From positions 1-48,384 of the forward strand of contig JAIBBE010000044.1 of assembly GCA_019694835.1 (NCBI GenBank): a stretch of 48,384 bases of DNA, given 5' to 3'. The stretch is from Fimbriimonadaceae bacterium. Lineage in GTDB: Bacteria > Armatimonadota > Fimbriimonadia > Fimbriimonadales > Fimbriimonadaceae. A program made the translations under genes and the position numbers. Under the pieces are notes generated by a model. That model saw nothing but the letters and a program-made list of their open reading frames with translations. It did not search any database and had not been told where the DNA came from. Positions 15,594-23,400 of this stretch are shown here, piece after piece. The stretch's first letter is position 1. Every line of letters begins with the position of its first letter.

Positions 15594-17822
15594 ATGAGAG
15601 CGTTGTTCGGTTTGTTTGTTTCCGTCCTTACCGCGCTTGCGTGGGGCCAAGATACGTTCAGCTTTCGCGTGACCGAGGACTGGGGATCGGGCTTTCAGGG
15701 CGAAATCACGATCAACCATCCGAGCGGATCCACGATCAATGACTGGCGGCTCGAATTTGATTTCGACCGCCAGTTTTCGTCGATCTGGAACGCGTCTTTG
15801 GTGTCGAGGGTTGGGATCAGGACAACGGTTTGCGCGGCCGCGTGGAACGGGATGCTCTTGCCAGGATCCCAGGTGACCTTCGGCTTTGTCGGCTCGCCTG
15901 GCAACGTAACCAACCAGCCCACAAACTATCGACTCTCCGGTGGCAGCGGGGGCGGCGGTGGCGGAGGAGCGACGGGGGCGCCGTCGGTGCCGTCGCTCTC
16001 GATGCGAAGCAACGCGGACGGTTCGATTACGGCTGAATGGAACCTGTGGCAGGGCAACAACGGCACGTCGTGGGAGCTTCTCGAAGACGGCCAAACCGTT
16101 CATACCGGCTCGCTAACGGACGGAACACCCTCTCCTCAGAATGGCAGCGTTACGTTGCCGGGCCGCGACTACTCGGCGCATTCGTACCAAGTCGCGCTTT
16201 CAAACAGCTTCGGTCGAACCGCCTCAACGAGCGTCCCGCTCGCGACCGGCGGAGCCAGCAAAATCGTCGTGAGTCCGGCTGATGGACTGAGGCAGGCCTT
16301 CCAGACCGACCTGCGCGTCGGCGTGACCAGCCGCCACGACCTTGCGACGCTCGGGGTGACTTCGCCCCAATTCGTGGTAGCAACGAACTACCCGGCGATC
16401 CTCGACATTGTCCTATCGGGCAAGGTACTCAAGATAACACCGAGAAAGGAGGGCCGCGCTTCGCTGCTCATCCGCGAGACCACCACCGGGGAAACACGGA
16501 ACTTGGGCTTGCGCGTCGCCAATTCAGCGGGCCGACTGCCTGGATTGCCGCCGATGGCGATCGGCTCCGTCAGCGAGGACACTCCCGGCGACCTGGCGTT
16601 TTGGCGCGACTTCGAGAATCCGCTGCGCAACAAACGGATGGACGTGCGCTACATCTATCTCAACGGCGGACCCTACAATGGGTGGAGGACGTGGTCGGCG
16701 CGCGACGGTTTCCGGCTCGTGTCGTTCATTCGCGAAAGCCAAAAGCTGGGGATGGTGCCGTACTTCGTTTGGTACAACATCCCCGACGGGGGCGAGAGCT
16801 ACTGGACGGACCTCCAGCACATCCAAACCCCAACGTACATGCGGGACTACTTCCTGGATCTCAAGTTCGCACTCGAACTGATCCGCGCCAACGCTCCCGA
16901 CGACCCGGTCGGACTCGTACTGGAGCCCGACTTCCTCGGCTACATGATGCAGAACTCGGGCGTTCGGCCCGGACAAATCAGCGCCGTCACGAGCGCCGCG
17001 TATACGTCGGGGGTTCTTAGTGCGGCCACCGATCCCGTCTTTGCCAACAACGTGTCCGGCCTCGTACGAGCCATCAATTACACGATATCGAAGTACGCGC
17101 CGAACGCGACGTTCGGGTGGCAGTTCAACCTCTGGGCTTCCCCCGGAATCCATGTCGGCATCCCGGCGCGGGGACTGATGCATCTCACCGACACGATAGG
17201 GATCGTCAATGGCCGCGCGGCGATTGCGGGCGAAGCCCGCGAGATCGCTCGCTACTACGCCGAAGCAGGCATCACGACCTACGGCGCGAAGTTCGTCTCG
17301 ATCGACAAATACGGTCTCGATGCCGGGGCCGAGGTCGGCGCGGCCTTGAATCCGGCTGGTTCGACGTGGTTCTGGAACCTCGACCATTGGAACAACTACC
17401 TGCTCTTTGCGTCGATCCTCAAAGCCGAGACGGCTTTGCCCGTAGTCCTTTGGCAGCTTCCGGTCGGGCGGATCAATTCGACGCAGACCGTGAGCCCGTA
17501 CACGGGGGCCATCTTCCCCGACATGCCCAACGTCACGACGCGCTTCGAAGACTCAGCCACGACTTTCTTCTTTGGCGATAAGTTCCGCGCTAACGGTGCG
17601 CGCAAGACCCACTTCATCGAGAACTGGGGCGGCGATCCGACCTTGCGGGTGACTGGAGACATCGTCGAGTGGGGCAGTCACAAGAAGGCCGCCGCGCAAG
17701 CAGGCGTAACGATGATGCTCTTCGGGGCGGGGGTTGGCGACAGCACGGATGGCGTAGGTTCGCCGCCGACCGACGACTACTGGTGGATCACCAAGTCTCA
17801 GGCTGCTTTCCCGTCGCGCTGA
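15594..17822 (+). CDS. Secreted CBM2-FN3 glycoside hydrolase-like protein
   Basis: A 742-residue modular exported protein. Signal peptide: MRALFGLFVSVLTALAWGQ. Residues about 20-115 form a CBM2 cellulose/chitin-binding module (FRVTEDWGSGFQGEITINHP, conserved SIWNA, AAWNGMLLPGSQVTFGF). A Gly-rich linker follows (about 118-127). Residues about 128-216 are FN3/chitinase-linker-like with ITAEWNLWQGNNGTSWELL. An Ig-like stretch precedes the large catalytic-looking domain (about 310-742), with acidic motifs GLVLEPDFLGYMMQ, FGWQFNLWASPG and KFVSIDKYGLDAGAE. The family is not identifiable by eye; a TIM-barrel hydrolase on cellulose or chitin is the likeliest role. It follows the sigma factor gene by 40 nt on the same strand. 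Confidence 0.8.
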   Translation: MRALFGLFVSVLTALAWGQDTFSFRVTEDWGSGFQGEITINHPSGSTINDWRLEFDFDRQFSSIWNASLVSRVGIRTTVCAAAWNGMLLPGSQVTFGFVGSPGNVTNQPTNYRLSGGSGGGGGGGATGAPSVPSLSMRSNADGSITAEWNLWQGNNGTSWELLEDGQTVHTGSLTDGTPSPQNGSVTLPGRDYSAHSYQVALSNSFGRTASTSVPLATGGASKIVVSPADGLRQAFQTDLRVGVTSRHDLATLGVTSPQFVVATNYPAILDIVLSGKVLKITPRKEGRASLLIRETTTGETRNLGLRVANSAGRLPGLPPMAIGSVSEDTPGDLAFWRDFENPLRNKRMDVRYIYLNGGPYNGWRTWSARDGFRLVSFIRESQKLGMVPYFVWYNIPDGGESYWTDLQHIQTPTYMRDYFLDLKFALELIRANAPDDPVGLVLEPDFLGYMMQNSGVRPGQISAVTSAAYTSGVLSAATDPVFANNVSGLVRAINYTISKYAPNATFGWQFNLWASPGIHVGIPARGLMHLTDTIGIVNGRAAIAGEAREIARYYAEAGITTYGAKFVSIDKYGLDAGAEVGAALNPAGSTWFWNLDHWNNYLLFASILKAETALPVVLWQLPVGRINSTQTVSPYTGAIFPDMPNVTTRFEDSATTFFFGDKFRANGARKTHFIENWGGDPTLRVTGDIVEWGSHKKAAAQAGVTMMLFGAGVGDSTDGVGSPPTDDYWWITKSQAAFPSR

Positions 17823-17823
17823 A

Positions 17824-18009
17824 CTAGCAGATGATGTCGTACTTTCCGCCGTAGTCGTTGCGCTGAGGCGGTCGCTCCTGCTGACCAGCCTGACTGGACT
17901 CGGACGTCGACGTAACCCCGGTCTGGTTCGTTCGGATGGCACGAGCGGTCCGATAGGAGCGCAGGTCAGGGATGAGGCGAACTTGGCGGGGCGCGGAGAC
18001 GGGAATCAT
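17824..18009 (-). CDS. Possible small hypothetical protein
   Basis: A 61-residue frame from ATG 18009, ending one base from the stop of the convergent glycosidase gene. The sequence is polar and Arg/Ser/Gln-rich and ends YGGKYDIIC. There is no signal peptide or recognised domain. A weak GGTGGGAAG lies upstream of the start. It may be real because it fills a gene-sized gap beside a stop codon, but it may equally be chance. An alternative ATG at 18033 has no ribosome site. Confidence 0.3.
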   Translation of the reverse strand: MIPVSAPRQVRLIPDLRSYRTARAIRTNQTGVTSTSESSQAGQQERPPQRNDYGGKYDIIC

Positions 18010-18102
18010 GCTTCCCACCCCAGCCTGATTCATGCCAGAGGTGCGAATTATCGAGGGTTCTGGTTGAAACGCGGATATTCTCAAGTGGTTTTCCGTGTGG
18101 GG

Positions 18103-18119
18103 TTCGCCGGGACGGCGAA
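18103..18119. repeat. Small hairpin repeat, copy 1
   Basis: TTCGCCG-GGA-CGGCGAA forms a 7-bp perfect stem with a 3-nt loop and is followed by AGTA. A second copy with a changed loop lies about 157 bp downstream, both in the gap between the glycosidase and MFS genes. Confidence 0.7.
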
Positions 18120-18135
18120 AGTACACTGTCCGGTC

Positions 18136-18207
18136 CCCCTCTCCTGCGCCCAGAGGACTTGGTCAGTGGAAGCCGTGGGGGCGGAGGAAAAGGGTTGGGG
18201 GAGAGGT
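18136..18207 (+). repeat. Dispersed CCCCTCTCC..GGGGGAGAGGT element, diverged copy
   Basis: It begins CCCCTCTCCTGCGCC and ends GGTTGGGGGAGAGGT, matching the ends of copies at 39125-39197 and, inverted, 48209-48282. The centre has diverged. The ends are partly complementary, so the unit can fold into a hairpin. Confidence 0.75.
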
Positions 18208-18259
18208 TTCACGGCGGGCTCGCAAATACGGGAGCATCGTGGGTCCGGAAGGCAAGGGA

Positions 18260-18276
18260 TTCGCCGAGACGGCGAA
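18260..18276. repeat. Small hairpin repeat, copy 2
   Basis: TTCGCCG-AGA-CGGCGAA: same stem as the copy at 18103-18119, with loop AGA instead of GGA, again followed by AGTA. The surrounding GGNTTCGCCG is also shared. Confidence 0.7.
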
Positions 18277-18308
18277 AGTAAATTCTGCCTCCCGTTCCCC
18301 GCTACCCG

Positions 18309-19832
18309 CTACCCATCGTCTTCGGCTCCTTCAGCAAATCCTTCGTCCGTCTTCCTCTCCTTGATCATCATCGAACCCACGGCAAAGGTGATCGCCGCGA
18401 TGATCATCGGGTAGTACAGGCCGGCCATTTTGTCGCCGGTTTTGTCGACCATGGCGGTGCCGATGAACGGGACCAGTCCCCCGAATACGCCGTTGCCGAT
18501 GTGATACGGAAGCGACATCGAGGTGTAGCGAATACGGGTCGGAAAGAGCTCGACGAGGAACGCGGCGATCGGGCCGTAGACCATCGTCACCAGAACCACC
18601 TGGACGAACACCAGGCCAACCAGCGTCCAGAAGATGGCCGCGTTGGGGATGATCTCCGTCTTCGGCTTCTCTTTCGGCTTGGGCGTGGGGTTAGCCTCGG
18701 ACTCGACGGGAGTCTTGACCGAAAACGTCGTCGCGTCCTTCTCCCAAGACTCCACTTTGGTGACGGCTTCCTTTTTGGTCACTGGGTCAATGGAAGACTC
18801 GATCCGCACACTGGCCGGACCCAATTCCTTGATCTGCGGAACCGTCGCCGCCATCGTTGTATAGAGCGGAATGTAGGCAAAGACCGCGAGGAGGCAGGCC
18901 CCCAGCATCAGGCGCTTTCGGCCGATCTTGTCGCTGAGCCAGCCGAACAGAACAAACAGCGGGGTCCCAAAGACGAGCGCCCACGCGATGATCTTGTTCG
19001 CGCTCGCGCCTTGGATGTTCATCACCGTTTGCAGAAAGTAGAGAGCATAGAACTGACCGGTGTACCAGACCACACCCTGACCAGCGGTTGCCCCAAAGAG
19101 GGCGATGAGCACGAGTCGTCGGTTGGCAGGATTCACGAATGATTCGCGCAGCGGATTCGTACTCGTCTTGCCCTCCGTCTTGATTCGCGAAAAGAGCGGC
19201 GATTCACTCATCTTGCGGCGGATCACATACGAGAGAATGACCAAGACGCCCGAGAGCAGAAAGGGAATTCTCCAGCCCCATTGGCTGAACGCGGCCTCGC
19301 CCAGGTACGCGCGGGTAGCGAGGATGACGAGCAGCGAGACGAAAAGTCCCAGTGTCGCCGTGGTTTGGATAAAGCTCGTATAGAACCCGCGCTTGCCAGC
19401 AGGCGCGTGTTCGGCGACGTAGGTTGCCGCACCTCCATACTCGCCGCCCAGGGCCAAACCTTGGATGAGGCGGAGCAGCAAGACGATGAGCGGGGCCGCG
19501 ACGCCAATAGACTCGTAGGTCGGTATGACGCCAATGGCGAAGGTTGAAACTCCCATCATCATCAGCGTGAGCAAGAACGTGTACTTCCGCCCGACCAGGT
19601 CGCCCATGCGGCCAAAGAACAGCGCCCCGAACGGGCGCACGACGAACCCGGTCGCAAACGTTGCCAGAACGAACAGGAGGCCTGCGGTCGGATTGTCTTT
19701 GGGGAAGAACTGGCTGGCGAGAATCGTGGCGAGCGATCCGAAGATGTAAAAGTCGTACCACTCGATCAGAGTGCCCGCCGACGAGGCGAAGATGACGCTC
19801 CAAATCCCTTTGGTCTTTCCCGCTTCCTGCAT
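18309..19832 (-). CDS. MFS transporter, metabolite:H+ symporter (MHS) type
   Basis: An inner-membrane transporter of 507 residues with 12 predicted helices. The N-terminal half has GTLIEWYDFYIFGSLA in TM1, the loop 2-3 motif GRMGDLVGRKYTF and RLIQGLALGGEYGGAATYV in TM4, all typical of the MHS group (ProP, ShiA, KgtP). The second half has FGWLSDKIGRKRLM after TM8. An unusual polar insertion of about 70 residues (about 328-397), rich in Lys, Glu, Thr and Pro, lies in the predicted periplasmic loop between TM9 and TM10. The substrate is likely an organic acid, betaine or similar; it cannot be assigned. It is a single gene, flanked on both sides by repeats. Confidence 0.9.
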   Translation of the reverse strand: MQEAGKTKGIWSVIFASSAGTLIEWYDFYIFGSLATILASQFFPKDNPTAGLLFVLATFATGFVVRPFGALFFGRMGDLVGRKYTFLLTLMMMGVSTFAIGVIPTYESIGVAAPLIVLLLRLIQGLALGGEYGGAATYVAEHAPAGKRGFYTSFIQTTATLGLFVSLLVILATRAYLGEAAFSQWGWRIPFLLSGVLVILSYVIRRKMSESPLFSRIKTEGKTSTNPLRESFVNPANRRLVLIALFGATAGQGVVWYTGQFYALYFLQTVMNIQGASANKIIAWALVFGTPLFVLFGWLSDKIGRKRLMLGACLLAVFAYIPLYTTMAATVPQIKELGPASVRIESSIDPVTKKEAVTKVESWEKDATTFSVKTPVESEANPTPKPKEKPKTEIIPNAAIFWTLVGLVFVQVVLVTMVYGPIAAFLVELFPTRIRYTSMSLPYHIGNGVFGGLVPFIGTAMVDKTGDKMAGLYYPMIIAAITFAVGSMMIKERKTDEGFAEGAEDDG

Positions 19833-19882
19833 GGCGCATTCTAGTGGTTCCGTCCAGTCAATTGCAAACGGGTCCGCTCACC

Positions 19883-19909
19883 GTGGCGCGGCCGTCCCGC
19901 CCGCGCTGG
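19883..19909 (+). repeat. REP-like palindrome, variant
   Basis: GTGGCGCGGCCGTCCCGCCCGCGCTGG, given here as GTGGCGCGG plus CGTCC plus GCCCGCGCTGG, is a variant of the unit at 25788-25815. The same variant recurs at 48152-48178. Confidence 0.75.
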
Positions 19910-19965
19910 CTCGAACTTAAAGAGAATCGGTGAACCTATGGTCTGGCGCAGTATTGAAATCTAGT

Positions 19966-20046
19966 CGCCGATTGCCCTGGCATTACTCCCCTGGCCCGCG
20001 CGCTCCTTCGTCGCGGCGAGCTTCCCCTCACTCCGTGAGGGGATTT
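19966..20046 (-). repeat. ~82-bp dispersed repeat, copy 1 (inverted)
   Basis: Its reverse complement matches 29518-29600 with three substitutions and one 2-nt indel over about 82 nt. Its end contains the hairpin CCCCTCAC-GGA-GTGAGGGG. It lies between the MFS gene start and the blaI promoter, and has no coding capacity. Confidence 0.9.
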
Positions 20047-20089
20047 CCCCCCCAAGTCTCCCACTTTTCTCAATGAAACTCACAGACCC

Positions 20090-20121
20090 TTGACATGAGT
20101 ACCTACAAGTGTAGGTAATAT
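20090..20121 (+). promoter_or_regulatory. Putative blaI promoter
   Basis: TTGACA at 20090-20095 is a perfect -35. The -10 is less clear: TAATAT (20116-20121) is the best match but with a 20-nt spacer. The first operator palindrome lies between the two, so repressor binding would block polymerase. Confidence 0.6.
20101..20116. promoter_or_regulatory. BlaI-type operator 1
   Basis: ACCTACA-AG-TGTAGGT, a perfect palindrome with 7-bp arms. It resembles the TACA/TGTA operators of BlaI/MecI repressors and sits directly upstream of the blaI-like gene. Confidence 0.85.
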
Positions 20122-20125
20122 GCTG

Positions 20126-20141
20126 ACCTACACCTGTAGGT
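20126..20141. promoter_or_regulatory. BlaI-type operator 2
   Basis: ACCTACA-CC-TGTAGGT has the same arms as operator 1, with centres 25 bp apart, and ends five nt before the ATG. Two spaced copies suggest cooperative autorepression. Confidence 0.85.
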
Positions 20142-20145
20142 GACC

Positions 20146-20538
20146 ATGAACGAACGAAAAGACCTTCCGGCCCTCTCCGAGGTGCAGCTTGAAATCATGA
20201 ACGTCCTGTGGACGCTCGAAGAGGCGACACTGGGCGATATCTGGGCCGAGCTCTCGGCTCGGCGTCCGGTAGCACGGAATACCGTCCAGACCCTACTGAC
20301 TCGGCTCGTGGACAAGGGCTGGGTGCTCTACCGTCAGGACGGAAAGTCGTTTGTCTATCGCAGCGCTCGCGAAAAGGGTGCGGCGAGACGGCAAATTCTA
20401 GGCCGGGTGCTGGATGCGGCATTTCAAGGGAGCGCCGAGGGCCTCATGATGACCCTCCTCGAAGATCGCTCGATCACGGCGGAGGAAGCCGATCGACTGA
20501 GGAGTTTGATCGACGAAGCCGAGAGGCAGGAGCCATGA
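20146..20538 (+). CDS. blaI: BlaI/MecI-family transcriptional repressor
   Basis: A 130-residue DNA-binding repressor of the CopY/BlaI/MecI type. The winged helix (about 8-80) contains EVQLEIMNVLWTLEEATLGD, the recognition helix RNTVQTLLTRLVDKGW and the wing VLYRQDGKSFVYRS. The C-terminal dimerisation part has SAEGLMMTLLEDRSITAEEA. In known systems the membrane sensor protease encoded next to it triggers its cleavage. The ATG 20146 is preferred to GTG 20140, which lies within operator 2. Its stop overlaps the start of the sensor gene (ATGA). No beta-lactamase lies nearby, so the regulon is probably cell-wall or peptide related. Confidence 0.9.
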   Translation: MNERKDLPALSEVQLEIMNVLWTLEEATLGDIWAELSARRPVARNTVQTLLTRLVDKGWVLYRQDGKSFVYRSAREKGAARRQILGRVLDAAFQGSAEGLMMTLLEDRSITAEEADRLRSLIDEAERQEP

Positions 20539-22442
20539 GCGGCTATCTCGCCGATCCCTTAGCCCGCTGGCTCATCCAGAGCTTCGCAGCGACCTTTGTC
20601 ATCGGCCTCTTGGGATGGGTGGCGATTCGGCTGACGCGCAGCGCCGCGGTGCGGCTTGCCGTTGCGGCATGGGGACTCGGATGTTGCTTGGCGATTCCCA
20701 TGCTGTCCTGGCTGGTCATGCGAAGCGGCCAATCGCTGACGCGAATCGAGATTCCCGCGCCTCCGTCGTTGCCCGTCGTGGCGGCAGAGACTCCCCTTCG
20801 GGACTCGATCGTCCTGCCTGCGGGTGCGCCGGTCGAAGTGGTCGAAACTTCAGGTGAGCCCCTCGTGCAGCCCGATCCAGTCGAGATTCCGTGGTTGACC
20901 CTTGGTCTTGTTACGTATTTGGCGGGTTTGGGCTTCGGCGTGCTCCGGCTGGGCTTCGGCCTGCTGAGACTGCGTTCGATTCTCCGGCATTCGCGGCCCG
21001 GACCTGATATCAAGGGGTTCGATCGCGTGCGGATCAGCGACAACGTGACTCACCCATTCGTATGCGGCTTGCGCAGGTCAACGCTTCTGCTGCCCAGTGA
21101 CCTCACGTCGCGGCTCGACCCGCGTGAATTCGAGCAGGTCGTGGCCCACGAGCGGGAGCATGTCCGCGGGCGTCATGCCTGGCTCGGAATCCTCCAGCGC
21201 GTCGCCGCTCTCGTGCTCTGGCCGCAGCCTATGGCTCACGTCTTGGCGCACGAACTCAAAGCCGCCCAGGAAGAAGTCTGCGACAACGCCGCCCTTCGCG
21301 GTGGCAATCCATCCGACTACGCGCGGATGCTCGTCGATCTCGCCGAACGGCGGACAGACCGGATGCCGAGCGGCCTCGCCTATGGCATCTTCGGCTCCCA
21401 GCCGCCCCTCGAAAAACGCATCCGCGGGCTCTTAGACCCGCGAAGGAGTACAGAACCGACCATGAAACACACGACACGAACTGCGGTCTTCGGAACCGCC
21501 CTCTCGATAACGATGATCCTCGCTGGCGTTCAACTGGTGACCGCCCAGGAGCAGGTGCGAGAGGTCATCGGCGTTCCCCTTCAGACGGATCAGGCGGTGG
21601 AAGTCCAGGGCTATCCCATCGCTGTCGTAGAAGGGTTCCGATTGCAACCCGATAAGGCGGCGAAGCAGGCCAATGCACCAAAAGCGAAGAAGTCGGTTAG
21701 GGGTACCAAGGAACTCAAGGCTGCCCTTGCAGAGGCACAGCGCCAGGTTCGCTCTTACGAGGCAATGCTCGAAAGAGTCCAGGGCTACAAACTCGTGCCA
21801 TCCGACCGGTCGCCTCTCAACAAGATTGAGTACAAGAGAGTCCCAGTCACGACGCCCCTGACGCGGTACCGCAGTTTCATGCCGTCAACAGGCTTCACTC
21901 TGGCCAGTCCACGGGTGAAAGTCGAGGGAGTTCCGATTCTCAAGGACGTCCCCGTCATCGGCCACCTGTACAAGGGCGCCACGACCGTGACCGTTCCACA
22001 GGCGGAGTCGCTCTATCGAATGGTCAGTCCGAAAGTGGACTACGTGGTAACGCAGGAAAAGCCCATCTACAAGATGGCAGCGCCAAAGCTTGACATGTCG
22101 AACGTGAAGCCCCTATACACCACACCAAAGGCGCTTGCTGGCGGGACACGAGTTATCCAAGGGGAGCCGGCCCGCATCGTGGAAGGCCAGGCCCTCGCGC
22201 CGAGTCAGCCGGGCGTGATCGCCGCTCCGAACAGCACGAGTTCAACGGCACCTCGTGATGCCGCCATCGCGGTCTCACCGGCTCGAACCACCATCAAGAA
22301 ACCAGCGGCGAATCGGAAGCCGATTTCGGTGCTAAAAGGCGCGACGGTCATCCTCTACAGCGACGGCACGACCGAGATTCGTCCGGCCACCAAGGTCACC
22401 AAGAAGCCGACGAAGGCCAAGTCAACCAAGCGCGGCAAGTAA
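20535..22442 (+). CDS. BlaR1/MecR1-like M56 membrane sensor protease
   Basis: A 635-residue inner-membrane protein that should sense a signal and cleave BlaI. N-terminal helices occur at about 15-33, 38-60 and 120-145. The zinc site is His205-Glu-Arg-Glu-His209 in VVAHEREHVRGRH, followed by QEEVCDNAAL, which supplies the third ligand. A further helix lies at about 317-337. The extracytoplasmic C-terminus (340-635) is not the usual penicillin-binding domain. It is basic and Pro/Thr-rich, with a secretin-like motif GVPILKDVPVIGHLYKG (about 465-481) and VLKGATVILYSDGTTEIRP near the end. The ligand is therefore unlikely to be sensed as in classical BlaR1. ATG 20535 overlaps the blaI stop. Confidence 0.85.
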   Translation: MSGYLADPLARWLIQSFAATFVIGLLGWVAIRLTRSAAVRLAVAAWGLGCCLAIPMLSWLVMRSGQSLTRIEIPAPPSLPVVAAETPLRDSIVLPAGAPVEVVETSGEPLVQPDPVEIPWLTLGLVTYLAGLGFGVLRLGFGLLRLRSILRHSRPGPDIKGFDRVRISDNVTHPFVCGLRRSTLLLPSDLTSRLDPREFEQVVAHEREHVRGRHAWLGILQRVAALVLWPQPMAHVLAHELKAAQEEVCDNAALRGGNPSDYARMLVDLAERRTDRMPSGLAYGIFGSQPPLEKRIRGLLDPRRSTEPTMKHTTRTAVFGTALSITMILAGVQLVTAQEQVREVIGVPLQTDQAVEVQGYPIAVVEGFRLQPDKAAKQANAPKAKKSVRGTKELKAALAEAQRQVRSYEAMLERVQGYKLVPSDRSPLNKIEYKRVPVTTPLTRYRSFMPSTGFTLASPRVKVEGVPILKDVPVIGHLYKGATTVTVPQAESLYRMVSPKVDYVVTQEKPIYKMAAPKLDMSNVKPLYTTPKALAGGTRVIQGEPARIVEGQALAPSQPGVIAAPNSTSSTAPRDAAIAVSPARTTIKKPAANRKPISVLKGATVILYSDGTTEIRPATKVTKKPTKAKSTKRGK

Positions 22443-22453
22443 GTCTGACCCAT

Positions 22454-22479
22454 GCCCCCATCCTCCCACGGATGGGGGC
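22454..22479. repeat. TCCCAC-loop hairpin, copy 1
   Basis: GCCCCCATCC-TCCCAC-GGATGGGGGC, a perfect 10-bp stem 11 nt after the blaR1 stop and 9 nt before the stop of the convergent PEP-CTERM gene. It may serve as a bidirectional terminator, although no T-run follows. The loop is identical in the copies at 23925, 37413 and 37458. Confidence 0.85.
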
Positions 22480-22488
22480 CGTCGGAAT

Positions 22489-23247
22489 CTACTTCCTTCT
22501 GCGTCGCATGAGGGTTAGCGCACCGAGGCCGAGAGCGGCGAAAGTCGCTGGCTCTGGAACGAGGCAGTAGAGAGACGATGTGGGCACGATGCCGACGCTG
22601 CCGCCATCCGGTCGCCCCGAGTCGGGCCCACCTGTGATTGAGCTATACCATTCGACGCCCGTCACGCCGAAGTTCTCGTAGTAGACGAGATCCACCGGAT
22701 AGAGTCCTGGATCTTCGAATGTGGCGAAGTTCCCCTGGAACCCGAAACCGTGGTCGCCGCCGTTTTCGATAACGGTGATGTCGGCGACATTCATTCCTGA
22801 GCCGTCATCCGATCCGAGATCAAAGCGGACGGTGATGCCGGGCGCGGCCAAATCCAAGTCGTACTCCGGGCGGATTGCGATACCGCCCTGGAATCGAAAC
22901 ACCGAAGTTTCGAGGACGTTCGAGCCGACCCCACCGGTCAAGGTTCCGGCATCGAATCCGAGGAAATTGGTGAGCAGCGTCTCGTCCGGCACCACATCCT
23001 CCATCCCGTTCGAGTAGTCAACATTGGTCGAAACAAACTCGCCCTGAGCCGTATTCGCGTTCGAGAACGCAAGAGCATCTTCGTTGGTGTAATAGGGTCC
23101 GGCATCCCAGTAGAATCCGCACAGCCCGTCACCAGGGTTGCTCGGGACATCGCCCAGTTTTCGGTTGCCCGGAATGAACACGCCGACTGCGAGCGCGTTC
23201 GACAATGAGAGCGTGGTAAGCAGTCCGAGGACTAGTAGGCGCTTCAT
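22489..23247 (-). CDS. PEP-CTERM protein
   Basis: A 252-residue exported surface protein. The signal peptide is MKRLLVLGLLTTLSLSNALA. The C-terminal sorting signal is complete: VPEPATF, a hydrophobic helix (AALGLGALTLM) and RRRRK. The body is acidic and Gly-rich and reads as a beta-sandwich, possibly adhesin- or PA14-like (YWDAGPYYTNEDALAFSN). ATG 23247 is chosen because GAGAGGAGA lies upstream at good spacing; the in-frame ATG at 23274 precedes that site. It is transcribed divergently from the dps-like gene. Confidence 0.9.
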   Translation of the reverse strand: MKRLLVLGLLTTLSLSNALAVGVFIPGNRKLGDVPSNPGDGLCGFYWDAGPYYTNEDALAFSNANTAQGEFVSTNVDYSNGMEDVVPDETLLTNFLGFDAGTLTGGVGSNVLETSVFRFQGGIAIRPEYDLDLAAPGITVRFDLGSDDGSGMNVADITVIENGGDHGFGFQGNFATFEDPGLYPVDLVYYENFGVTGVEWYSSITGGPDSGRPDGGSVGIVPTSSLYCLVPEPATFAALGLGALTLMRRRRK

Positions 23248-23328
23248 GAAAAATCTCCTCTCGAATTGCGCCATAGGCGCCAGAAGTCAAATCACCTCAA
23301 TAATACAGGGATATTGCTAAAACGCGAC

Positions 23329-23340
23329 ACAATCTATTGT
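23329..23340. promoter_or_regulatory. Possible operator palindrome between dps and PEP-CTERM genes
   Basis: ACAAT-CT-ATTGT lies in the divergent intergenic region. The flanks (GAC.., ..CAC) extend it imperfectly. It could bind a redox or iron regulator of the dps-like gene, but it matches no consensus I can name. Confidence 0.25.
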
Positions 23341-23400
23341 CACATTGTCCGCTTAACTCGCGCGGGAATGAGGCCGGAGTTGCAGGGGTAACCTCTTCCC

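Noticed and set aside
20146..22442. Beta-lactam resistance locus
   Set aside because: No beta-lactamase or penicillin-binding gene is nearby and the sensor lacks a recognisable penicillin-binding domain.
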